From Terriglobia bacterium (GTDB taxonomy: Bacteria; Acidobacteriota; Terriglobia; Bryobacterales; Bryobacteraceae): a stretch of 64,000 nt of DNA. Positions 7,599 through 17,395 of this stretch are shown here, piece after piece; position 1 is the first letter of the stretch, and each line of letters begins with the position of its first letter. Position numbers and translations under genes: made by a program. Under the pieces are notes generated by a model. That model ran no database searches. It was not told the origin of the DNA and saw only the letters and a list, made by a program, of their open reading frames with translations. Where the stretch lies: contig JAIQFL010000005.1 in the NCBI GenBank assembly GCA_020073365.1, forward strand, positions 1 to 64,000, given 5' to 3'.

Positions 7599-10449
7599 TG
7601 GCTGTCTCCATGATTCTCACGGGTACTCCAACGCGTTTCAGCGCTCCCAGAAGATGCTCCGGACGAACCGGCTTGGTCAGGAAACCCTCGACGGCAACCG
7701 GAACCTCCAGATCCGCCCGGTCACAGACGGAGATCACGATCACCGGAGTGTTTCGATGCTTTTCTGAAGATCGAATGCGTGCCAGCGTTTCCCATCCCGG
7801 GGCATCCGGCATGACCAGATCGAGTGTGATGGCATCGAACTGCTCCCGGCGGCATTTCTCGTACGCTTCGGCGCAGGTCGCGGCCACTTCCACAAGATAG
7901 CCGTTCGCCTGCAGGATGTGGACGATCAGGACCCGGTCCAGGTTCTGATCGTCGATGACCAGAATCTTGGCCGCGCCGATGCGCGATGGGGCCGTCAACG
8001 GCACGCGCGGCAACACCGCGAAAAAGGTGCTGCCTTCGCCAGGCCTGCTGGCCACCCCTACCCTGCCGCCCTGGGCCTCCACGATGCGCTTGGTCAGGGC
8101 CAAACCAAGCCCGGTGCCCTGGTAGCGCTTGGCCGTGGTGGCATTCAGTTGCTGAAACTCGACGAAGAGCCGCCCCATGTCCGATTCCGAGACTCCTATG
8201 CCGGTGTCGGACACCTCCAGGCGAAACTCGGTGGCGCCCTCGGATTTCAAGCGGACCACCACACGGCCTCTCTCGCCCGTGAATTTCAGCGCGTTCGACA
8301 GGTAGTTATAGAGGACCTGCCGGAAGCGGCCGGCGTCAATTGTAACCGCATCCACTCCCGCCTCAATTTCGGTTTCGATCCGGAGCATTTTCTCGGCAGC
8401 CAGCCCACTCAGGATTCCGGTCACTTCCCGAATGAGATGAGAAACCAACAGCCGCTCCGGGCGGAACTCCAGATGTCCAGTCTCGATCTTGCTGAGATCC
8501 AGCACGCCATTGATCAACTGAAGCAGGTGCGAGGCGCTGGCGTGGATGCGCCCCAGCAACTCCCTGGGCCGCTCCGGAAGCGTCCCCAGCCTCCCGTCAT
8601 AGAGCAGTTCGCTGAATCCGATGATGCCGTTGAGAGGCGAACGGAGCTCGTGAGACATGTTTGCCAGAAACTCGGTCTTCATGCGGCTGGCAGCTTCGAT
8701 GCGCCGGTTCCGCTCCTCAAGCTCCAGGTTCTGGCTGCGCAGTTGTTCCTCCAGTTGTTTGCGTTCCGTAATGTCGCTCATGGCCGCGAACACTGCGCCC
8801 CGATCGAGCGCCGGTGTCGCACTGCCCACCAGCCACTTGTAGGAGCCGCTCTTCGACAGGAAGCGAAGTTCCAGGTGGCGCACCTCGGCTCCGGAACGAA
8901 ACCCGGCGAGAGCCTCGATGGCGCGCTGCCGGTCCTCCGGGTGAACGAACTCGACCCACGGCTTGGAACACATCTCCGCCGCGCTGAACCCCAGCGTCTT
9001 CTCCCACGCCGGGTTCAGCCTCTGAATATATCCCTCCAGATCGGAGATCGACAGCATGTCGAGCGACAGCGCAAAAAACTGATCCACTTCATCGGCAACC
9101 CGCTGGCGCATTCGTTCGGTCTCGATGCTTTCCAGGGCAAAGGAAACGTCGGCCGCAAGTTCTGCCAGCAACGCCACCTTCTCGATGTCGAAGAAATTCA
9201 CTTCGCCGGCGTAGATCGAGATTGCGCCGATGGGCCGGCCATGGATGACGATGGGAAACGCCGCGACGGATCGGAAGGATCGTCGCAAAGCCCGCTCCCG
9301 CCAGGGCGCCATGGATGGGTCCGCGGCCAGGTCGTTGCAGACGACATGCCGGGTTTCCCGAACGGCGCAGCCAACCGGCCCGCGGCCTTCAGGCTCCGCG
9401 GTAACCGTAATGCGGATGCCGTCAAGGTACTCCTCCTGTGGGGGACAACTGGCGTAAGGGATGACCACGTCTGTGCCCGGTTCCAGCAGGCCCAGCCAGA
9501 CCATTTGAAAACCGCCTTCCTCGACGATAATGCGGCAAATCTCCTGGAAAAGCGCGCGGCTCTCGCGCGTGCGCACAATGGTCTCATTGGCATGCGTGAG
9601 GACCGAGTACAATCGGTTCAACTGCTCGATCCGTTGCCGGGCGAACTGGCGCTCGGTGACATTCTCGGCGATCATCTCGAGGCAGGTCGGAGCGCCGTGG
9701 TCGTCACGCAGGAGACGCCCGGCGAGCCGGATGAGGATCTGCGCCCCGCCTTTGTGCCTCCAGCAGACGTCGGACTCGACCACCTGCCCGACTTCGCCGG
9801 AGCCTGTCAAACGCGAGAGGACCTCCGGGCCTAGCGCAATATCGCCGGCTGCGCTGCTCTCCAGCAAATCGGCGGGTGAATCGTAACCGAGCATCGCGGC
9901 CAGCGCGGCATTCGCATCCAGGAGGCGTCCATCCGCGGCGCTCAAGCGGAGAATGCCGCAGGGAGCGCTTTGGATGAGAGAACGATAGCTGGACTCCGAA
10001 CGCCGCAGCGCCTCTTCCGCCCGCGCCCGCTCCACCCTGAGGCGCTCCTCTTCCCGTGCGCGGCGGATGGCAATCGGGAGACGGGCCAGGCTATCCTTCA
10101 GAACGTAGTCCGCCACTCCCTGCTTCAGGCATTCGACCGCCTTCTCTTCGCCGAGCGAGCCGGTCACCAGGATGAACGGCGTCTGGATCCCCTCGGACTT
10201 CATCGACTCAAAAATGTCCATGCCGGTGAACCGCGGCATGCGATAGTCGGAGAGGATCACGTCATAAGGTACGGTGCGCGCGCGTTCGATGAATTCGTCG
10301 GGTGTGACGGCTACGTCCCATTGCACATCGAAGTCCGCGGCTGTCAGGGCCCGCAGGCACAGATCGATGTCCTCATTGCAGTCCTCAAAAAAGAGCACCC
10401 GGAGCGGGCTCTTCCGGGGCTTCTCCTCAACCGCGCGACCGGATCTCAT
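7591..10449 (-). CDS. Hybrid histidine kinase: receiver-PAS-GAF-PAS-HisKA-HATPase-receiver
   Basis: This 952-residue cytoplasmic kinase has no membrane segment. Domains in order: an N-terminal receiver (about 17-135, Asp in VILSDYRMP), a PAS (about 150-265), a GAF (about 285-450, with MVWLGLLEPG), a second PAS (about 455-570), a HisKA dimer domain with the phospho-acceptor His in NMSHELRSPLNG, a HATPase_c domain with N and G boxes (NYLSNALKF, DTGIGV, GTGLGLAL), and a C-terminal receiver (Asp in ITLDLVMP). Receivers at both ends suggest it takes phosphate from another kinase and passes it on. Its start overlaps the end of the upstream receiver gene by about 23 bases. Confidence 0.92.
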   Translation of the reverse strand: MRSGRAVEEKPRKSPLRVLFFEDCNEDIDLCLRALTAADFDVQWDVAVTPDEFIERARTVPYDVILSDYRMPRFTGMDIFESMKSEGIQTPFILVTGSLGEEKAVECLKQGVADYVLKDSLARLPIAIRRAREEERLRVERARAEEALRRSESSYRSLIQSAPCGILRLSAADGRLLDANAALAAMLGYDSPADLLESSAAGDIALGPEVLSRLTGSGEVGQVVESDVCWRHKGGAQILIRLAGRLLRDDHGAPTCLEMIAENVTERQFARQRIEQLNRLYSVLTHANETIVRTRESRALFQEICRIIVEEGGFQMVWLGLLEPGTDVVIPYASCPPQEEYLDGIRITVTAEPEGRGPVGCAVRETRHVVCNDLAADPSMAPWRERALRRSFRSVAAFPIVIHGRPIGAISIYAGEVNFFDIEKVALLAELAADVSFALESIETERMRQRVADEVDQFFALSLDMLSISDLEGYIQRLNPAWEKTLGFSAAEMCSKPWVEFVHPEDRQRAIEALAGFRSGAEVRHLELRFLSKSGSYKWLVGSATPALDRGAVFAAMSDITERKQLEEQLRSQNLELEERNRRIEAASRMKTEFLANMSHELRSPLNGIIGFSELLYDGRLGTLPERPRELLGRIHASASHLLQLINGVLDLSKIETGHLEFRPERLLVSHLIREVTGILSGLAAEKMLRIETEIEAGVDAVTIDAGRFRQVLYNYLSNALKFTGERGRVVVRLKSEGATEFRLEVSDTGIGVSESDMGRLFVEFQQLNATTAKRYQGTGLGLALTKRIVEAQGGRVGVASRPGEGSTFFAVLPRVPLTAPSRIGAAKILVIDDQNLDRVLIVHILQANGYLVEVAATCAEAYEKCRREQFDAITLDLVMPDAPGWETLARIRSSEKHRNTPVIVISVCDRADLEVPVAVEGFLTKPVRPEHLLGALKRVGVPVRIMETANE

Positions 10450-10918
10450 CCCGAGTTCCTCCGTCGAACGCCGGCTCGGGCGGCGGCTGGTTCACTACCA
10501 GCCAGTAATAGCCCAGCCGTTTGATGGTCGTGCGGAACTGGTCGAAATCAACGGGCTTTTGAATGTAGCTGTTGACCCCCAACCGGTAACCCTTCACCAT
10601 GTCCTGTTCCTGCTTGGAAGAGGTCAGGATGACAACCGGTAAGGCCCTGGTGCGTGGATCGCTTCTGATCTGTTCGAGCACTTCCAGACCATCCACCTTG
10701 GGAAGCTTCAGGTCCAGCAGGACCAGCTTGGGGTGGCAGTCCGGGTCGCGCTGGCTGTGCGGACCCCGGCAAAAAAGGAAATCCAATGCCTCTTCTCCGT
10801 CGCGCGCCACCTGGATCCGGTTGCAGACGTGTTCTTCGTTTAAGGCGTGCATGGTCAGTGCCAGGTCGTCGGGATCGTCCTCGACCAGCAGAATCTCGAT
10901 TTGGTCTTTCAGCATCAT
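10427..10918 (-). CDS. Response regulator, Rcp1-like single receiver
   Basis: This receiver-only protein has the extended loop between beta2 and beta3 (CRGPHSQRDPDCHPKLVLLDLKLP) typical of Rcp1-type regulators that partner phytochrome-like kinases. It has EDDPDD, the acceptor Asp in LLDLKLPKVDG, Thr-Ser in ILTSS and Lys in IQKPVD. I place the start at the ATG at 10918-10916, preceded by AGGAGG. This ATG overlaps the stop of the upstream kinase gene (ATGA), so the two are translationally coupled. The frame stays open to 10963, but that part lies inside the kinase gene. The neighbouring multi-PAS kinase with a phytochrome-type core is the likely phosphodonor. Confidence 0.9.
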   Translation of the reverse strand: MMLKDQIEILLVEDDPDDLALTMHALNEEHVCNRIQVARDGEEALDFLFCRGPHSQRDPDCHPKLVLLDLKLPKVDGLEVLEQIRSDPRTRALPVVILTSSKQEQDMVKGYRLGVNSYIQKPVDFDQFRTTIKRLGYYWLVVNQPPPEPAFDGGTRDEIRSRG

Positions 10919-13900
10919 CTTCCTCCTGCTAATACCGCGGCTTCTTCCTTCTCGCTCCCACAATGCGGCTTGCCCGGTGGCTCCAGCGTGAAATAGAACG
11001 TTGCGCCCTGGTTCAACTCCGCTTCCGCCCAGATTCTCCCGCCGTGTTTATGAACAATCCGCTGCACGGTCGCCAGGCCCACACCGGTACCTTCAAAGTC
11101 TTCCTGCCGGTGGAGACGCTGGAAGACCCCGAACAACTTATCGGCGTATTTTGCGCTGAAGCCCACTCCGTTGTCCCGCACGAACAGCACCGTCTGGTCC
11201 TGGCGCAGGCTTTGGCCCACCTCGATGACTGCGGGCCGGCGCGGGCGGCTGAACTTAACGGCATTGGAGAGCAGGTTGGCAAACACTTGGCGGGTGAGGT
11301 TCGGGTCGCAATCGACGAACGGCAACTCCCCAATGCGCCACACGATCTCGCGACCCTCCAGTTCCGGCATTAGTTCCGCCAGTACCTCGTCGACCAGGGA
11401 CTTCACCCCCGTGGGCTGCCTCACCAGCTCCTTGCGCGACATGCGCGACAGTTCCAGCAGCTCGTCCACCATGCGCCCCATTCGCCGCGCGCCCTTGCGG
11501 ATCAGGTCGAGGTATCTTCGGGCCGCATCCGGGATCTCGGGTCCGTGCTCTTCGGCCAGAATCTTCGAAAAACCGTCGATGTGGCGCAGCGGTGCGCGCA
11601 GGTCGTGAGAGATCGAGTAATTGAACGACTCCAGCTCCTGGTTGACCGCCACCAGGTCCGCGGTCCGCTCGGCCACGCGACGCTCCAGGCTGGCGTTCAG
11701 TTCCTTGAGTTCACCTTCCACCCGCTTGCGCTCCGTGATATCGCGGGCGGCGGCGAAGACGCCCTCGATTTCTCCCGCTGCGTTGCGATACAGAGAGGCG
11801 TTGTACAGTACGGGGATGGTCGATCCGTCCCGGTGCCGGATCTCCAGATCGTAGTCCTGAGTCCAGCCTTCCTGGAAGACTCGCTGATATCCGGCCCGCG
11901 CCCTCTCCCGATCGGTGAAGTAATCGCAGAAATCCGTGCCAATCAATGCCTGGCGCGCAAGGCCCGTGGCTTGTTCGGTTGCCTGGTTGACGTCCGTGAT
12001 CTTCCCGTCCGGCGCGATGGTCACCAACGGATCGAGGCTGGCTTCGATCAGGATGCGGTTGTAGGCGCTCGCCTGGCGCAGCTTCTCATTGAGCTTGCGC
12101 AGCGTTTCTTCTTCCCGCTTCAGGTCGTGGATCTCGGTGCAGGTCCCGAACCACTTGACGATGCGTCCCGCTGCATCGCACAGGGGCACGCCTCTCATGA
12201 GATACCAGCGATAGCTGCCATCGGCCGCGCGCAGTCGGCTTTCGATGCAGTACATCTCTCCGGTCTCAGTCGCGTGGTTCCAGGCGGCCCACGCAGCCTG
12301 CTTGTCGTCCGGGTGGAAGGGGGTGTCCCAACCTCTTCCATAACTCTCCACCAGGGTCAGCCCGGTGTAATCCACCCACCGCTGATTGAAGTAGACGTTC
12401 AATCCGTCGGGCGTGCAAATCCAGACGATCTGCGGCACGGCGTCTGCCAGTGCGCGAAAAGCTATGTCGCTGGCTTGCTGCGCTGCCTCTGCCTGCTTCC
12501 GCTCGGTGACGTCGCGGCTCACGCCAACCAAACCGGCGATTTCGCCCTTGGCGTCACGTATGGGAGACTTGACGGTCTCGAAGACGCGGATCTCCGCCCC
12601 GACGTTGCCTGGCTCGCCGCCGGCATGAACTGTCTCCCCCCGCAGCGCTGCGCGGTCGTCCTCCTCCCAGCCTTGAATCCCTTTCGCCGGGTTTCCTTGG
12701 ATCAGTTCCGGATCCCACCCGTTCTCGATGTCGGTCTTCCCGCAGACTTCCTCGGTCGATTTCCCGAGCGCCCTGGCGAAGGTCTGGTTGCATAAGACCG
12801 TTCGCAGTTCCCGGTCTTTCACAAAGATGTAATCGGTAGAGGAGTCGATGACGTTGCGCAGGAGTGCCTCGCTGGCCTTCAGGGCCTCTTCCGCCCGTTT
12901 GCGGTCCGTGACGTCGCGGGCAATCGTGGAAACTCCTGTGATGCGGCCGTCCCGTTCCCGGATCGGCGAGACGGTGAGGGATAACTGGACGGGCAGCCCG
13001 TCTTTACGGACCCGTTCCGTTTCGTAGCGCTCCACCTTTTCCCCGCGCCCGATTCGCTGGATAATTTCGATGGGTTCGTCCGCGCGATCGGGCGGGCACA
13101 ACATCGAAATCGGGTGTCGAACGATTTCCTCGGCGGAATATCCATAGAGTTTCTCCGCGCCGGGGTTCCAGCTCAGGATTGTGCCGTCCAGACCCTCGCC
13201 GATGATCGCGTCGCCGCTAGAGTCCACAATCGAGGCCAGGTAGGAACACATTTCGTCGGTCTTCTGGCGGTCCCGCTCCGCCCTCTCCGCCAGGTCCCTC
13301 TGGAAACGCACCCTCTCCGCGAGATAAACCGCCGCACCCAATAAAGCGGTCATCAGCAGGCCGAATATCAGCACTGTCTCCGGCATCCCCGACCGGCCGT
13401 GGAGAGCCGGTGCGATGTAGGCGCGTTCCACCGATTCCAGTGCCCGCCAGAAAGAAACCGACGTAATCACACCGGCCGACGCAACCACTGGCAACAACCA
13501 TAGCGTCCGGTTCCCATCGTTCCCGGCCGTACACGGCCACGATAAGGCGAGCACGCCGGCACCCAGGAAAATCACCCCGATCGAGGTATGGATCGCCATA
13601 GGAGTGAACTGTCCCCATGCAAAAGTGTTGAAGCCAGTCAAGTAACCGGCAAAGGCATTCACGCCGAGAGAGAGCACCGCGGAGGCGAGCAGGGCGACCA
13701 CCGCGGAACGCCATGTTGAACCCCGGGCGCCGCTCAGCAGCAGTATCGCGACGGCCAGTGAAAGGATTGTCATGGCTGTATTCGGAGCAACGGGTACCGC
13801 CTGCATCGTCCCGGCGCGCAGCGTGAATCGCGCAAGCAGTGTCAAGGCCCCCAGGGACAGACCGCTCCCATACTCCACCAGAGGGAGTATTACCAATACA

Positions 13901-14157
13901 CCGGCAGCGGCCGCGCCCAACCGCGCGAGGACACGAAAGCCCCGGCCGAGAGCCAGCAACGCACCGCCCAGAAGTACGAAGCTGACCGCCGTGTTGTAAG
14001 CCATGCGTGTGAATCCCGGGTACACCTGGATCAGTCGCAAGTTCTGGGTGTGCCAGCCTGCCAGAACCAGAAGGCCAAGCACTACGACCAAACCACTCAG
14101 GATTGCGGCCGCCCGATTTCGGCCAGAGGCCGCTATACCGCCCGTAGTAGAAGTCAT
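10915..14157 (-). CDS. Membrane-bound multi-PAS sensor histidine kinase
   Basis: This 1080-residue kinase starts with about 250 residues of hydrophobic sequence predicting roughly seven or eight membrane helices, an integral sensor of unknown ligand. At least four PAS domains follow, beginning near SIVDSSGDAIIG, NVIDSSTDYIF, ALADAVPQIVW and LIEASLDPLVT. Next come a HisKA domain with the acceptor His in SISHDLRAPLRHIDG and a HATPase domain ending GLATVQRIVHKHGGRIWAEAE, typical of phytochrome-type kinases. It has no receiver, so it should signal to the receiver protein encoded immediately downstream. Its ATG overlaps the stop of the preceding three-receiver kinase (ATGA at 14157-14154). Confidence 0.9.
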   Translation of the reverse strand: MTSTTGGIAASGRNRAAAILSGLVVVLGLLVLAGWHTQNLRLIQVYPGFTRMAYNTAVSFVLLGGALLALGRGFRVLARLGAAAAGVLVILPLVEYGSGLSLGALTLLARFTLRAGTMQAVPVAPNTAMTILSLAVAILLLSGARGSTWRSAVVALLASAVLSLGVNAFAGYLTGFNTFAWGQFTPMAIHTSIGVIFLGAGVLALSWPCTAGNDGNRTLWLLPVVASAGVITSVSFWRALESVERAYIAPALHGRSGMPETVLIFGLLMTALLGAAVYLAERVRFQRDLAERAERDRQKTDEMCSYLASIVDSSGDAIIGEGLDGTILSWNPGAEKLYGYSAEEIVRHPISMLCPPDRADEPIEIIQRIGRGEKVERYETERVRKDGLPVQLSLTVSPIRERDGRITGVSTIARDVTDRKRAEEALKASEALLRNVIDSSTDYIFVKDRELRTVLCNQTFARALGKSTEEVCGKTDIENGWDPELIQGNPAKGIQGWEEDDRAALRGETVHAGGEPGNVGAEIRVFETVKSPIRDAKGEIAGLVGVSRDVTERKQAEAAQQASDIAFRALADAVPQIVWICTPDGLNVYFNQRWVDYTGLTLVESYGRGWDTPFHPDDKQAAWAAWNHATETGEMYCIESRLRAADGSYRWYLMRGVPLCDAAGRIVKWFGTCTEIHDLKREEETLRKLNEKLRQASAYNRILIEASLDPLVTIAPDGKITDVNQATEQATGLARQALIGTDFCDYFTDRERARAGYQRVFQEGWTQDYDLEIRHRDGSTIPVLYNASLYRNAAGEIEGVFAAARDITERKRVEGELKELNASLERRVAERTADLVAVNQELESFNYSISHDLRAPLRHIDGFSKILAEEHGPEIPDAARRYLDLIRKGARRMGRMVDELLELSRMSRKELVRQPTGVKSLVDEVLAELMPELEGREIVWRIGELPFVDCDPNLTRQVFANLLSNAVKFSRPRRPAVIEVGQSLRQDQTVLFVRDNGVGFSAKYADKLFGVFQRLHRQEDFEGTGVGLATVQRIVHKHGGRIWAEAELNQGATFYFTLEPPGKPHCGSEKEEAAVLAGGR

Positions 14158-16304
14158 TTTTGCTCCATCGCGAGACTCAAGGAGTCTAATCCCCTCTCCT
14201 GGCTGTTCTTGGGGGACGAGGCCGCATCCAGCGTGAAGAAAAATGTGGCCCCTTGTCGCACCGCGCTTTCCGCCCAGACCTGGCCGCGGTGCCGCTCGAT
14301 GATCCGTCGGACCGTCGCCAGCCCGATACCCGCTCCCGGGAATTCGGTCGCCGGGTGCAGCCGTTCGAATGCCTGAAACAGCTTCCGGGCGCTCGCGCTG
14401 TCAAATCCCACGCCATTGTCCCGGACGAAATAGACCGCCTGGCCCGCTCTTTCGAGGGCGCCGACTTCGACCCTCGGCTGCGCTGTCTTGCTGGTGAACT
14501 TCCAGGCGTTTCCCAGCAGGTTGTTGAAGACCACCCGCATCAAGGCAGGGTCCGCCTGAGCAGTAAGGCCCTCCTCCACCTGAAAATCCACCTTGTGGTC
14601 TGGGCTGCACTCCGCCAGCTCCGCAGCCACCGTATGCGCGAGCTGCGAAAGATCGATCGGTTGGCGGCGCAAATCCGCCCGCGTGGAGCGGGACAACTCG
14701 AGGAGCGCGTCGATCAACTTGCCCATCCGCGCGGCCCCCGCCTGAACGCGGCCCAGGTGCTCCGCCACACCTGCGGGCAGGTTGCCGGCGAAGTCATCCA
14801 GCACGGCCTGGCTGAAGCCGCGGATCGTTCGTAGCGGGGAACGCAGGTCGTGCGAGACCGCATAGGCGAATGCTTCCAGCTCGCGGTTCTTGCTCTCCAG
14901 CTCATCCACCATGGCTGCCCGCGCCTCGGCAATCTCCTGATCCGCCCTGGCCTGGGCCGTCTCGAGCTCTTTCCGGAGGAGTTCTTCCCGAATCAGCCGG
15001 TACTCGTCTTCGAACTGCTTCCTGCGAAGTTGCGCGCGCAGCCTGGCCTTCAGCACGGTGAAGTCGCCGGACTTCGAAATATAGTCGTCCGCCCCGGAGT
15101 TGATCCCTTCGATCAACGCATCGGGGCCGTCCGCCGCGGTCAACATCAACAGGGGAATACCGCGCATCGCCGGCCGCTGCTTGATGGCGCGGCAGGTGTC
15201 GTTTCCCGACAGCCCCGGCATGCGAACGTCCAGGAGAATGCCATCCACCGGCTGTACTTCCAGCAGATCGAGGGCTTGGTTTCCGGAGAGCGCCTGGATG
15301 ACGTCATAGCCCTCCTGACGCAACTCGGCCGACAGCTCGTTCAAGTAGGTGAGGCTGTCGTCCACCGCCAGAATCTTTTTGGCGCCGAGAAGGCTGGACA
15401 CGGGCGGGTCCATGGCAGGCGCCGGACTGCCCGAGCGCATGAGCGCAACCATGCGGGCCAGGAAGACCTCTACGTCTACTTCCTTGCTCAGGTACGCATC
15501 GGCTCCCGCGTCCAGCGCGCGCCGCTCTTCGCCCTCTTCGGTCGAGGCGGTCAGCAGCAGGCAGGGTGTGTTGCGCAACGTGACATCCTGCTTCAGCCGC
15601 CGGATCACCGTATCGCCATCGATCCCGCCGGGCAGCACGCGATCGACGATGATCGCGTCCGGGCGAGATGCAAACGCCGTGCGCAGCCCTTCCTCGCCGC
15701 TCTCCGCCGTAACCACACTGTACCCGGCGGTTTCGAGGATCGACTGGAACTGTTGGCGGGAGGTCGCGCTGTCATCGATGAGCAACAATCTGGGCGCCGC
15801 CGGTTTCGGAGAATACGTCGCGGCGCCAATCAGCTCCTGCGCACGGGCGAGAACATAGGTGGCATCGTACGGCTTGCCCACGTAGTCGTCCGCACCGGTC
15901 TTCAGTCCTCGCACACGGTCGCCGACTTCGGCCTCGGTGGACAGCAGCATCACCGGAAGGGCGGGAGCCAGCGTCGATTTGATCTCGCGGAGCAAATCGA
16001 TTCCGTCTCCGTCGGGCAACAGGACGTCCAGGACGACAAGCGAAGGCGCCTGGCCGGCGAGCGCCGCCCGGGCGGCGGCCAAAGTCTCGCACAGGGTGAC
16101 GTCGAACTCCGCGGACTCAAACGTCTGGCGCAGATCCATCCTCACCGTCAGACTGTCGTCGACGATCAGAACGCGGGGCTTCTGGGCCCCCAAGCCGTTG
16201 GCAGCGTCTCCACCGGCTGATCCGCTTCCGGCCCAGCATTCGTTCCACGGTAATGTGCTAGTACCTTCCATTGGGCTCGAATCGTAAGACCCTGGGTATC
16301 TCAC
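14154..16304 (-). CDS. Three-receiver hybrid histidine kinase
   Basis: The product has three receiver domains in tandem before the kinase core. Their acceptor Asp residues lie in VVLDVLLPDGDG, IIVDRVLPGG and ILLDVRMPGLSG, with Lys in VGKPYD, LSKEVD and ISKSGD. A coiled-coil linker rich in Glu, Ala and Arg leads to HisKA (VSHDLRSPLRTIRG) and HATPase_c (NNLLGNAWKF, RDNGVGFD, GAGIGLATVRR). There is no membrane segment or PAS domain, so the receivers are likely the input, integrating phosphate from other kinases such as the CheA encoded two genes upstream. The start is uncertain: GTG at 16304 or ATG at 16271. The gap to cheB is 26 bases. Confidence 0.9.
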   Translation of the reverse strand: MRYPGSYDSSPMEGTSTLPWNECWAGSGSAGGDAANGLGAQKPRVLIVDDSLTVRMDLRQTFESAEFDVTLCETLAAARAALAGQAPSLVVLDVLLPDGDGIDLLREIKSTLAPALPVMLLSTEAEVGDRVRGLKTGADDYVGKPYDATYVLARAQELIGAATYSPKPAAPRLLLIDDSATSRQQFQSILETAGYSVVTAESGEEGLRTAFASRPDAIIVDRVLPGGIDGDTVIRRLKQDVTLRNTPCLLLTASTEEGEERRALDAGADAYLSKEVDVEVFLARMVALMRSGSPAPAMDPPVSSLLGAKKILAVDDSLTYLNELSAELRQEGYDVIQALSGNQALDLLEVQPVDGILLDVRMPGLSGNDTCRAIKQRPAMRGIPLLMLTAADGPDALIEGINSGADDYISKSGDFTVLKARLRAQLRRKQFEDEYRLIREELLRKELETAQARADQEIAEARAAMVDELESKNRELEAFAYAVSHDLRSPLRTIRGFSQAVLDDFAGNLPAGVAEHLGRVQAGAARMGKLIDALLELSRSTRADLRRQPIDLSQLAHTVAAELAECSPDHKVDFQVEEGLTAQADPALMRVVFNNLLGNAWKFTSKTAQPRVEVGALERAGQAVYFVRDNGVGFDSASARKLFQAFERLHPATEFPGAGIGLATVRRIIERHRGQVWAESAVRQGATFFFTLDAASSPKNSQERGLDSLSLAMEQK

Positions 16305-16330
16305 TTCCTTATCGGCGCCATCGTGAGAAC

Positions 16331-17395
16331 CTACAGTAAGGCCGCACCGCCGGCCAGGGCCATCAGCGCCGGCGCGACCTCGTCGAGGCCCACGATTCTC
16401 TCCGCCGCGCCCATGCGGATCGCCTCCCGCGGCATTCCGAAGATCGTCGAGGTGGCCTCATCCTGGGCCAGGGTTCGCCCGCCGGCCTGCCGCACCGCGA
16501 GAAGACCCGCTGCCCCGTCCTTTCCCATGCCCGTCAAAAGGCAGGCGATGCCGCGGCTTCCGATCTCCCGGGCCACAGATTCGAAGAGAATATCGACCGA
16601 AGGCCGGCACGAATGCCTTTCCGCCTCCTCCGTCAGACGCAGGCGGCCCCGCTGGACCACCAGGTGACAGCCCGGAGGAGCGAGGATCACACGGCCGTGC
16701 CCGACTTCCGGCAGCGGTTCGCCATCCACCGCGGAACTCACCCGCAGCGACGACTGGCTGTCGAGCCACTCCGCCAGCAACGGGCCGAACTTCTCCCCGA
16801 TGTGATTGACCACCAGAAGGGGAAGCGGGAAGTCGTGTGGAAGGCGCCGCAGAATTGTCACCAGAGCGGCGGGTCCGCCCGTCGAGGCTCCCATGGCGGC
16901 CAGCCGATACGCACCCGCTCCCGCAGGTTCGGACACCACCGGGTCGAGGGGCAACCTGGACCGGTTCGGAAGACGTCCGCGCATGTGGGTGATGACCTTG
17001 ATGCGCGACACCAGCTTGATAGCGGACACGAAGACACGCTCCCACGCCCCGTCCCCTTCGTTCCCGTCGGGCTTTTCGAGGACCTCCAACGCGCCCGCTG
17101 CCAGCGCATCGTAAGTCTTGTACAGCTCGCCGCGATTGGTGGACGACGAGACGATCAGGATGGGGGTCGGGCAGTATGCCATGACGTACTCGGTCACGGC
17201 CAACCCGCTCAAGACAGGCAAAACCATGTCCAGGGTCATCACGTCCGGCCGCAGTTTCTGACAGATCTCGATGGCGGCTTTCCCATCCCGGGCCTGTCCC
17301 ACCACCTCGATTTCGGGATCGGCCGAAAGCGCCTCCATCAGGTGCTCGCGGATGGTCACCGAATCTTCGACCACGAGAACGCGGATCCTGGGCAC
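16331..17395 (-). CDS. cheB: CheB protein-glutamate methylesterase
   Basis: The 354-residue protein has an N-terminal receiver (VVEDS, acceptor Asp in MTLDMVLP, Lys in LEKPDG), a linker, and a CheB methylesterase domain from about residue 160. The catalytic Ser is in MGASTGGP, the His in VVNHIGEKFG, and the Asp in LTGMGKDGA. CheB removes methyl groups from, or deamidates, receptor glutamates to reset sensitivity, opposing CheR. The GTG start follows the cheA stop directly (TGA-GTG). The CheA encoded just upstream would phosphorylate its receiver. The usual Q-H of the catalytic loop reads N-H here, a minor variation. Confidence 0.93.
   Translation of the reverse strand: MPRIRVLVVEDSVTIREHLMEALSADPEIEVVGQARDGKAAIEICQKLRPDVMTLDMVLPVLSGLAVTEYVMAYCPTPILIVSSSTNRGELYKTYDALAAGALEVLEKPDGNEGDGAWERVFVSAIKLVSRIKVITHMRGRLPNRSRLPLDPVVSEPAGAGAYRLAAMGASTGGPAALVTILRRLPHDFPLPLLVVNHIGEKFGPLLAEWLDSQSSLRVSSAVDGEPLPEVGHGRVILAPPGCHLVVQRGRLRLTEEAERHSCRPSVDILFESVAREIGSRGIACLLTGMGKDGAAGLLAVRQAGGRTLAQDEATSTIFGMPREAIRMGAAERIVGLDEVAPALMALAGGAALL

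Noticed and set aside
7918-9834. 638-codon open frame on the plus strand
   Set aside because: It is antisense to the hybrid kinase, whose domains are unmistakable. Long antisense frames are expected from third-position GC bias.
14850-16220. 456-codon open frame on the plus strand
   Set aside because: It is antisense to the three-receiver kinase, with no domain signature.
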